DNA of 5,119 bases from CAZTZL01 sp964537715 (GTDB taxonomy: Bacteria; Zhuqueibacterota; QNDG01; DSAB01), in NCBI GenBank assembly GCA_964537715.1, contig CAZIAH010000185.1, positions 1 to 5,119 of the forward strand, written 5' to 3'. The notes beneath the pieces were generated by a model. The model worked only from the letters and a program-made list of their open reading frames with translations. It was not told the DNA's origin and ran no database searches. Position 1 is the stretch's first letter. Each line of letters opens with the position of its first letter. The position numbers and the translations under genes were made by a program. Of this stretch, positions 1-5,119 are shown piece by piece.

Positions 1-206
1 CGGGATGAGTTCAATTCCTTCAGTGAATGAACCTCCATTTTCAGGAGATTTTTCGTTAGCCGCAGGTTTTTTGAGCCACTTTTTTCTAAAAAAAGTGGCA
101 TATCAATTTTAAAATCGCAGAGCGAACTTTTCAGTTATTTTTCACTGATCATCAAATGGTTGAGAAACTTTTTACTTTTATTAAACTGAACATGAATAAG
201 GTTACA
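1..206. other. Flank downstream of the left receptor gene, no confident gene
   Basis: This stretch lies beyond the stop codon of the minus-strand receptor and reaches the window edge. Two reading frames are open to the left edge: a plus frame that stops at 110-112 and a minus frame from an ATG at 101-99. Neither has a Shine-Dalgarno sequence or recognisable protein motifs, and both run through the stem-loop at 75-99, so I do not call either as a gene. On the minus strand, which is the transcript side, there is also a short stem at 115-125 (TCGC, loop TCT, GCGA) followed by TTTT. It could be a weak intrinsic terminator about 80 nt past the stop, but four base pairs are too few to be convincing. 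The rest is AT-rich and shows nothing I recognise. Confidence 0.6.
75..99. repeat. Perfect 11-bp inverted repeat (stem-loop)
   Basis: GCCACTTTTTT (75-85) and AAAAAAGTGGC (89-99) are exact reverse complements around a 3-nt loop. It lies about 108 nt past the left receptor's stop codon, a usual place for a 3' stem-loop. The geometry is not that of a standard intrinsic terminator: the T run is inside the stem next to the loop, and no T tract follows on the minus-strand transcript (TCAAAAAACC follows). It may be a transcript-end or mRNA-stabilising hairpin, a two-way terminator, or a fragment of a dispersed repeat. The inverted repeat is certain; its function is not known. Confidence 0.75.
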
Positions 207-2597
207 TTAAAACTCAATCGTAATTCCGCCAACCGGAAATACCTGAAACTGATAAATATTATCGATGGTTCCATCGCTTTGATAAGCATACATCCAGATA
301 TTATTACGTGCATAGACATTCATGATATCGATAAAGGTGACCATATTCCATTTTTTGAACATAAACCGTCTGTCCAGACGGATGTCTAATCGGTGATAAG
401 CCGGATAACGCTCTGTATTGATATCAGCAGTTGGAGGAACAATCCAGGTTTGATACCGCGGTAGATACACTGGTTTTGTATACGGTCTTCCGCCAAGATA
501 ACGCCAGCGAATCCCAATCTCCACCTGATCGGCAAACGGAAGTATCCATGAGAATATATTGTAGAAAAGATTTTTGGACATTTTTTGATACCAGATCTTA
601 TCCCGCAGATCAAAACGCAGACCGCTGACAAAGGTAAAAACATGACGGTAATCATAATCCCATGCATAGGTTTTATTGTAGCGGGGATCGTGGGCCCTGG
701 CATTGGAATAGGAATAGCTGATTGTATAATAATGGTGCTTGGAGCGTTTTTTCTGTAGAAAGACCTCAACACCCCTGGCATAGCCTTCTCCCTTATTAAC
801 CAGACGCCCATATGACGCATCAAACGGATCGGGGGACAAGCTGCTTTCCGATACAGGAACATTCTGGTAGTCCTTATAAAAAATCTCTAGAGTACCTCTA
901 ATATCCTCCCGAAACAGATGTTCGATGCCCAGCACAATCTGCTGAGTTCGATAATAATCCAGATCTTTATTCAAGGGATGACCCGACACAGAAATATAAG
1001 CAGGCGTTTGAGAATGCTGGCCATAAGCCAGATTCAAATTGGTCACGGGAGTCAGTGCGTAGGTCAGTCCCAGTCTCGGATCAATAGCATGTTTGCCCGT
1101 ATAATCAAAATAATCGAACCGCAGACCCAGTGTGGCTGTCAAGCGGCTCAATAACTGCTGTTTGACCTGTCCAAAAAGCGCGGCTTTCATTGTGGTTTTC
1201 TGAATATCCTGAAGATAGGCATCGTAATAGAGAGAATCTCCGATATAAGCTGGTGGAGTGACAGACGTATCATAAATGCACAATGTATCTCGATCTGACC
1301 ACTGATATAAATTAAACGGAATGGATTTGATCTGTCCTCCGAAATTCAGTTCGGTCTTTTCGACCGGCAACAATGTGACTTCGGCTTTCAGAGTTCTTTC
1401 AATTTCCGTCGATACATTTTTATAATACGCATATCCGCTCGTATGATAAACATATTGATTCCAGTAATTCAACGTCTGAGAAAGAGTGACTCGTGAAAAT
1501 CCCATGTGACCGAAAAGATGGCGCCAGGTACCACCCACAGCGTACTGATGACTCAACGATCGTACATTCTCCGCACCCCGACCATACCCACTTTCATCAT
1601 CTTCTATTGTAATCTCGTCGTTTCCATAAATTCCATTGATCAGAATGCGATCATTTTTAGTCAGATCATAAGTCAGTTTCCCCTGAAGACTGTAATAATG
1701 AGGCACTGCTGTTAATCCTGTGGATGATATAATCAGATCAAGAAAGCTTTTCTGGGCACTTAAAATGTACGATCCTTTTCCTTTTGCGATGGGTCCTTCA
1801 AATAAAGCACCGGCACCGGACATTCCCAAATACACCTGGCCCGAGATTTTTTCCCGGTTACCGTCGCGTAATGAGATATCCAGAACCGAAGAGGCTTTAT
1901 CCCCGTATCGTGCAGGAAAAGCGCCAGCATAAAAATCGACACGGCGAACCATTAAAGTATTAATCATATTAATCGGTCCACCCCCTGCCCCTTGATTTCC
2001 AAAATGATTGGGATTGGGAATCTCAATCTGGTCCATAATGAAAAGGTTTTCTCCGGGCATCCCGCCGCGAACAATGATCTCATTTTCCTGATCCGAACCT
2101 GAAACCACTGCCGGCAGAACCTGCACAACGCGCTGAATATCCATGACCGAACCCGGATCCATCCGGATTTCCTCAAAATCAACACTTCGGTTACTGACGA
2201 CTGCATCCTTGGCTTCATGAAAATAACCGGCTGACACAGACACACCCTCACCTTCCAGAACAGTGGCTTTCATTTCTATTTTTTGCCATGTGATTTTATT
2301 TGGATTCACAACCACCTCGTTGATAACCCGTGTTTCGTAACCCATCATCATAAAACGGACCCGATAGATTCCAGGTGGAATACGCTCGACGATATAATTT
2401 CCGTTTTCATCGGAAGCGGTACCCAGTTGCGTCCCCTCGAGCATGATATTCACTGCCTGTAATGGATTCTGTGTCGCTTCATCCAAAACCTGCCCGCGAA
2501 TCTTTCCGAAAAGATTGGCATCATTCGATTCAACAGCTTGTATCCGACTAAAAAGTGATAGTAATAAAATGCATAAAAAAATGATCCATTTCTTCAT
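207..2597 (-). CDS. TonB-dependent receptor with N-terminal carboxypeptidase-regulatory-like domain (796 aa)
   Basis: This gene encodes an outer-membrane receptor that would import an unidentified substrate using energy from TonB-ExbBD. Residues 1-21 form a signal peptide: MKK, a hydrophobic core, and a plausible cleavage after IQA. Residues about 31-110 are a CarboxypepD_reg-like beta-sandwich (DENGNY, IPPGIY, MMGYET). EGVSVSA at 117-123 resembles a TonB box. The plug covers about 125-246, with VRGGMPGENLFIMDQIEI at 176-193 and FPARYGDKASSVLDI at 227-241. The remainder is a beta-barrel rich in aromatic residues, with LRFDYFDY near 492-499, a GEGYARGVEVF strand near 600 and a YHRLDIRLDRRF strand near the C-terminus. 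The protein ends GGITIEF; a terminal Phe is the usual BAM assembly signal, so it looks complete. The start is supported by GAGGGAG 9 nt upstream. The gene is divergent from its paralogue. The family is sure; the substrate is unknown, with no SusD-like partner in view. Confidence 0.93.
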   Translation of the reverse strand: MKKWIIFLCILLLSLFSRIQAVESNDANLFGKIRGQVLDEATQNPLQAVNIMLEGTQLGTASDENGNYIVERIPPGIYRVRFMMMGYETRVINEVVVNPNKITWQKIEMKATVLEGEGVSVSAGYFHEAKDAVVSNRSVDFEEIRMDPGSVMDIQRVVQVLPAVVSGSDQENEIIVRGGMPGENLFIMDQIEIPNPNHFGNQGAGGGPINMINTLMVRRVDFYAGAFPARYGDKASSVLDISLRDGNREKISGQVYLGMSGAGALFEGPIAKGKGSYILSAQKSFLDLIISSTGLTAVPHYYSLQGKLTYDLTKNDRILINGIYGNDEITIEDDESGYGRGAENVRSLSHQYAVGGTWRHLFGHMGFSRVTLSQTLNYWNQYVYHTSGYAYYKNVSTEIERTLKAEVTLLPVEKTELNFGGQIKSIPFNLYQWSDRDTLCIYDTSVTPPAYIGDSLYYDAYLQDIQKTTMKAALFGQVKQQLLSRLTATLGLRFDYFDYTGKHAIDPRLGLTYALTPVTNLNLAYGQHSQTPAYISVSGHPLNKDLDYYRTQQIVLGIEHLFREDIRGTLEIFYKDYQNVPVSESSLSPDPFDASYGRLVNKGEGYARGVEVFLQKKRSKHHYYTISYSYSNARAHDPRYNKTYAWDYDYRHVFTFVSGLRFDLRDKIWYQKMSKNLFYNIFSWILPFADQVEIGIRWRYLGGRPYTKPVYLPRYQTWIVPPTADINTERYPAYHRLDIRLDRRFMFKKWNMVTFIDIMNVYARNNIWMYAYQSDGTIDNIYQFQVFPVGGITIEF

Positions 2598-2604
2598 CCT
2601 TGTT

Positions 2605-2613
2605 CTCTCCCTC
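2605..2613 (-). promoter_or_regulatory. Ribosome binding site of the left receptor
   Basis: On the minus strand GAGGGAGAG precedes the ATG at 2597-2595. Its GGAG core (2610-2607) lies 9 nt from the start codon. The encoded N-terminus is directly a MKK plus hydrophobic signal peptide, so this ATG is well supported. Confidence 0.7.
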
Positions 2614-2725
2614 TTTTTATTTAATTCAGGTTTTAGAAACCATTAAAAAGTAATCATCTCTGTCAAAGTTTTACGCAACAAACGACAAATGGTTGTTTTT
2701 TAATTAAGATCAAAAATTACAAAAT

Positions 2726-2747
2726 AATTCTTTCAAGATAAAGAATT
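2726..2747. repeat. 8-bp inverted repeat in the divergent region
   Basis: AATTCTTT (2726-2733) and AAAGAATT (2740-2747) are perfect reverse complements with a 6-nt spacer, CAAGAT. The element lies just upstream of the right-hand promoter and overlaps its A/T-rich upstream tract, where an operator could sit. In sequence this AT-rich an 8-bp repeat may be chance, so function is uncertain. Confidence 0.4.
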
Positions 2748-2760
2748 TTCTATTAAAAAA

Positions 2761-2808
2761 CTACTTGCAATTTTTAACTTCATTTATTATAATATACAAG
2801 TTAAGTAG
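2761..2808. repeat. Interrupted inverted repeat around the right-hand promoter
   Basis: The right arm AAGTTAAGTAG (2798-2808) has as its reverse complement CTACTTAACTT. The left side contains both halves of this, CTACTT (2761-2766) and AACTT (2776-2780), split by nine bases. The arms enclose the -10 hexamer, and the left one overlaps the -35 hexamer at 2765-2770. A dimeric regulator bound here would block or contact RNA polymerase. The repeats are visible; a regulatory role is inference. Confidence 0.35.
2765..2793 (+). promoter_or_regulatory. Sigma70-type promoter for the right receptor
   Basis: TTGCAA at 2765-2770 matches four of six bases of TTGACA. It is followed, after exactly 17 nt, by a perfect TATAAT at 2788-2793. 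The 25 bases upstream are almost all A/T and look like an UP element (AAA, TTTT and AAA blocks between 2738 and 2760). Transcription would start near 2800, giving a leader of about 230 nt before the receptor ATG at 3032. This is a housekeeping-sigma promoter of the E. coli type rather than the TTTG / TAnnTTTG form known from Bacteroidota. It is the best promoter in the window, though AT-rich DNA gives false hits. Confidence 0.6.
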
Positions 2809-2952
2809 ATAAAGGTTGTATTTTTTTTCCTGTTTTGCGTTATCGTTCACGCTATTGTAAAATAACAAATTATGGTTACTCCTTCAGGTCATTACCGAAT
2901 GTACAACTATTTCTAATAATCCTATATACAATCAAAGTAGACTTCCCGGAAA

Positions 2953-2967
2953 GGAGGATCTGGAGGA
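2953..2967 (+). promoter_or_regulatory. Two GGAGGA motifs in the leader without a start codon
   Basis: GGAGGA occurs at 2953-2958 and again at 2962-2967, separated by TCT. Each matches the anti-Shine-Dalgarno complement better than the site used by the receptor gene. No ATG, GTG or TTG follows at a workable distance. The real start is 65-79 nt further on. They may be ribosome standby sites or binding sites for a GGA-recognising protein of the CsrA type, or a relic of an earlier gene start. The motif is certain, its role is not. Confidence 0.35.
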
Positions 2968-3019
2968 AACAAAACACTTTCAATCATTAGTCATTGTTGA
3001 TATCATTTACAAAATCTAA

Positions 3020-3026
3020 AAGGGGA
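3020..3026 (+). promoter_or_regulatory. Ribosome binding site of the right receptor
   Basis: AAGGGGA precedes the ATG at 3032, with 6 nt between the last G of the run and the start. An in-frame TAA at 3017-3019 rules out an upstream extension, so this ATG is the first possible start in frame. It leads straight into a signal peptide. Confidence 0.7.
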
Positions 3027-3031
3027 TTAAA

Positions 3032-5119
3032 ATGAAAAAAATGATATTTTGGGTTTTCATCGTGGCAATTGCCATAAGTATGTGGGGAGAGCTCCTTGGT
3101 GGTGTCACCGGTAAAATTACGGGTAAAATCACCGACAAGGAAACAGGAGATCCTCTATACGGCTGTAATATTATGGTCGAAGAAACATCCTTGGGATCTG
3201 CCGCTGATGCAGAGGGATACTATACAATTTTAAATGTTCCGCCAGGAATCTATAGTCTTCGCGCGTCTATGATGGGTTATCAAACCCTGATCATCGAAGA
3301 TGTTCGCATCAATATTGACCAAACCACATCCATTGATATGTCTCTGGCACAGACAGTACTTGAGTCTGCGGAGTCCGTTACAATCGTTGCGGACCGCCCC
3401 CTGGTCCATAAAGATATGACCTCATCACTTTCTTCTGTCAGCAGCAGCGACATCAATGCACTGCCTGTTCAGAATGTGAATGATGTGCTCGAACTTCAGG
3501 CCGGGATTACCAAATCGGGTTCGGCAGGAGAAGACCTTCACATCCGGGGAGGCCGTTCCGGTGAAATCGCTTTTTGGATAGACGGCGTCGCTGTCACGGA
3601 TGCGTATGACGGGAAGATAGGAGTTCTCGTAGAAAATTCATCCATCCAGGAACTTCAGGTGATCAGCGGAACCTTCAATGCCGAGTACGGACAGGCCATG
3701 TCCGGTATCGTCAACATCATCACAAGTGAAGGCGGAAAGAAATACTCAGGCCACCTGAAAACCTATTTTGGCGACTACCTGACTTCCGGAGATGAGTTTA
3801 AGATATTGAAGGGCGTAAAACTCACGAGCGATCCCAATACGCATGCAACCAAATCCATCGGTATCCTGAAAAATCCACTGGCCGACTTAAACCCCATTTA
3901 TAACGGAGAATTCAGCCTGAGTGGCCCTTTTCCTTTTCTAAAAAACAAATTGTCCTTTTTCGTAAACGGCCGGCATTTCTACGACGACGGTTATCTCTAC
4001 GGAAGCGAATGGTTTAAGCCGACGGGTGTACCCGGGGACAGTTCCACCGTGGCCCTGAACCCTTATCAAAGAACATCGGCTCAGGCAAAATTGACATTTC
4101 GTGCCAGTTCAAATATCAAACTCAATTACAGTCTTTTCTGGAACCAGTGGAAAAACAAAACCACGTATTGGCTCGGATTTCGGAATCCGAAAACTCCGAA
4201 TAGCCAATATCCGATAACAGGTCATGAGATGCGCTATGTACCGGGAGGACTTCCGACACAAAAGAGCAATGGATTGTCCCAAATCCTGACCTGGAACCAC
4301 GTATTGTCACCCAGCACTTTCTACGAAATCCGGCTGAATCATTTTTATTCCGAATACAAACGATATGTATTCGAAGATCCCAATACAGTTCCAGATTACC
4401 TTGTCCGTGTTACCGTTGCCACAGATTCGGTACGGATTTTGGATCTAAACGTCCCCGAAGATTTGGCTTATTTTGATTATGCAAAACAAAACCGACTTGC
4501 TTACGAATATTTCATTGATCCGAATGGCCCTGTCGGATATGTACATCCCGACTCGATATCCGCACCCACATCGGACAGTTTCTACAGAGTCGGAATGGAC
4601 ATGAAGCATTCCAACAGAAGCACTGCGTATTGGTTGGGAAAATTCGATCTGACAAGTCAGACAACCCGAACCCACCAAATCAAAACCGGATTTGAATTCC
4701 GCCAGTACGAGCTGAAGCTGGACGAATATACCCTGATTCCTAAAACTGTGGGCGGCGAAGAAATCGTCCCGTTTGTACCTGCCATTCCGGACGTCTCGAG
4801 CATCTACCACGATGTCTATACGCGCAAGCCTATCGAAGCCGCCGGTTATATTCAGGACAAGATCGAATTCAACAACATCATCATGAACATTGGCCTTCGT
4901 TTCGATTACTTTGACGCCAATGCGACCATTCCCGTGGATGAATCGGACACCAACATCTATAATCCGTTCAAAGACGAAAACAAATACAAAAATCCAGACG
5001 CACCAGTAGATGAAAGGATCGAATACACGCCCGAAGAACGAAAGGCGTTCATGCTGAAAGCGGTCAAACCCAAATACAAATTCAGTCCGCGTCTGGGTAT
5101 TGCCTACCCCATCACAGAC
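3032..5119 (+). CDS. TonB-dependent receptor with N-terminal carboxypeptidase-regulatory-like domain, partial (3' end beyond window)
   Basis: The first 696 residues of a second outer-membrane TonB-dependent receptor are visible, with no stop before the window end. Residues 1 to about 16-24 are a signal peptide (MKKMIFWVFIVAIAIS); the cleavage site is not clear, with A-I-S at 14-16 the best candidate. Residues about 27-105 are a CarboxypepD_reg-like domain (PPGIY, MMGYQT). ESVTIVA at 114-120 resembles a TonB box. The plug spans about 121-232, with IRGGRSGEIAFWIDGV at 171-186 and FNAEYGQAMSGIVNIIT at 215-231. The barrel then begins, with SGPFPFLKNKLSFFVNGR and, near the end, LRFDYFD (622-628) and FSPRLGIAY. 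Alignment with the left receptor, where 288 residues follow the same RLG site, suggests a full length near 970-980. It faces away from its paralogue and has the strong promoter at 2765-2793. The substrate is unknown; no frameshift or missing landmark is seen. Confidence 0.92.
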   Translation, partial: MKKMIFWVFIVAIAISMWGELLGGVTGKITGKITDKETGDPLYGCNIMVEETSLGSAADAEGYYTILNVPPGIYSLRASMMGYQTLIIEDVRINIDQTTSIDMSLAQTVLESAESVTIVADRPLVHKDMTSSLSSVSSSDINALPVQNVNDVLELQAGITKSGSAGEDLHIRGGRSGEIAFWIDGVAVTDAYDGKIGVLVENSSIQELQVISGTFNAEYGQAMSGIVNIITSEGGKKYSGHLKTYFGDYLTSGDEFKILKGVKLTSDPNTHATKSIGILKNPLADLNPIYNGEFSLSGPFPFLKNKLSFFVNGRHFYDDGYLYGSEWFKPTGVPGDSSTVALNPYQRTSAQAKLTFRASSNIKLNYSLFWNQWKNKTTYWLGFRNPKTPNSQYPITGHEMRYVPGGLPTQKSNGLSQILTWNHVLSPSTFYEIRLNHFYSEYKRYVFEDPNTVPDYLVRVTVATDSVRILDLNVPEDLAYFDYAKQNRLAYEYFIDPNGPVGYVHPDSISAPTSDSFYRVGMDMKHSNRSTAYWLGKFDLTSQTTRTHQIKTGFEFRQYELKLDEYTLIPKTVGGEEIVPFVPAIPDVSSIYHDVYTRKPIEAAGYIQDKIEFNNIIMNIGLRFDYFDANATIPVDESDTNIYNPFKDENKYKNPDAPVDERIEYTPEERKAFMLKAVKPKYKFSPRLGIAYPITD

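Larger units (their letters stand above)
2598..3031. promoter_or_regulatory. Divergent intergenic control region between the two receptor genes
   Basis: These 434 bp separate the two start codons and are much richer in A and T than the flanking genes, especially 2641-2830. The region carries the right-facing promoter at 2765-2793, inverted repeats at 2726-2747 and 2761-2808, a T8 run at 2821-2828, and the leader of the right gene. No convincing promoter was found for the left gene. A perfect TTGACA occurs on the minus strand at 2666-2661, but no good -10 hexamer lies 16-18 nt downstream. No ORF of useful size lies here. A shared control region would allow coordinated or opposing expression of the two receptors, but this is inference. 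Confidence 0.7.
2800..3031 (+). promoter_or_regulatory. Long 5' leader of the right receptor mRNA
   Basis: If transcription starts near 2800 the untranslated leader is about 230 nt. It contains a T8 run at 2821-2828, a short GCGT/ACGC pairing at 2837-2852, and a purine-rich segment at 2948-2968. I recognise no known riboswitch. A weak stem could pair CTTCC (2942-2946) with GGAGG (2962-2966), closing one GGAGGA motif. The extent depends on the predicted promoter, so both boundaries and role are inference. Confidence 0.35.

Noticed and set aside
1..112. Partial genes at the left edge on either strand
   Set aside because: Open frames exist on both strands but lack ribosome sites and motifs, and both run through the stem-loop. 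More sequence to the left would be needed to decide.
156..389. 77-codon plus-strand ORF overlapping the left gene's 3' end
   Set aside because: Antisense to the conserved last barrel strands, with no ribosome site and no recognisable motif.
386..862. 158-codon minus-strand ORF inside the left receptor gene
   Set aside because: It overlaps the receptor in another frame, its protein has no domain-like pattern, and the receptor frame carries all family motifs here.
2443..2646. 67-codon plus-strand ORF crossing the left gene's start
   Set aside because: It is antisense to the signal peptide and regulatory-like domain; its hydrophobic tail comes from the opposite strand of AT-rich DNA. No ribosome site.
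2661..2666. Perfect TTGACA on the minus strand as a -35 box for the left receptor
   Set aside because: The hexamer at 17 nt is ATGGTT, and the better TTTAAT is only 13 nt away, so no complete promoter can be assembled.
2872..2916. 14-codon leader ORF starting ATGGTTACT
   Set aside because: No Shine-Dalgarno sequence precedes it and the peptide has no run of regulatory codons, so a leader peptide is not supported.
2960..3019. In-frame CTG start for an N-terminal extension or small ORF before the right receptor
   Set aside because: CTG is a rare start, only 2 nt follow the GGAGG, and a TAA at 3017-3019 ends the frame before the receptor ATG.
3107..3130. 12-bp tandem repeat encoding TGKI twice near the right N-terminus
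   Set aside because: The left receptor has GKIRGQV at the same place, so this is the ordinary first strand of the regulatory-like domain rather than a recent duplication.
4445..4810. 121-codon minus-strand ORF antisense to the right receptor
   Set aside because: It is a shadow of the coding strand; the plus frame is a continuous, recognisable receptor barrel.
207..5119. SusC/SusD-type glycan uptake locus
   Set aside because: The receptors carry a regulatory-like domain but no SusD lipoprotein or glycan enzyme is present in the window, and the plug motifs differ from typical SusC.

Overview
The window comes from a Gram-negative bacterium. Both genes encode outer-membrane TonB-dependent receptors with an N-terminal carboxypeptidase-regulatory-like domain. 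This architecture, and motifs such as the FPARYGDKASSVLDI plug end and a YHRLDIRLDRRF barrel strand, are typical of the Fibrobacterota-Chlorobiota-Bacteroidota superphylum and allied groups (Ignavibacteria, Calditrichota, Marinimicrobia, Cloacimonadota-like lineages). That placement is inference from protein style. No rRNA or other marker gene is present, and I cannot name a genus.

Layout: (1) 1-206 is a non-coding or window-edge stretch downstream of the left gene, with a perfect 11-bp stem-loop at 75-99. (2) 207-2597, minus strand, is a complete 796-residue TonB-dependent receptor with signal peptide, regulatory-like domain, plug and barrel, ending in a terminal phenylalanine. (3) 2598-3031 is a 434-bp AT-rich divergent control region. 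It holds a well-formed sigma70-type promoter (TTGCAA, 17 nt, TATAAT) facing right, an A/T-rich UP-like tract, two inverted repeats, and a leader of about 230 nt with two GGAGGA motifs that serve no visible start codon. (4) 3032-5119, plus strand, is a second, larger receptor of the same type, open to the window end. The first 696 residues are visible; about 280 more are expected by alignment with the left protein.

The two receptors are diverged paralogues. By hand count about 30 of 59 residues match in the regulatory-like domain, and both carry the plug and barrel landmarks, but the barrels differ in length and the right one has large extra loops. Each would bind a substrate at the cell surface and import it with energy from TonB-ExbBD. 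No substrate can be named: there is no SusD-like partner, regulator or enzyme in the window. The most unusual parts are the right-hand promoter and leader. No clearly new system is visible; the other findings are modest leads.
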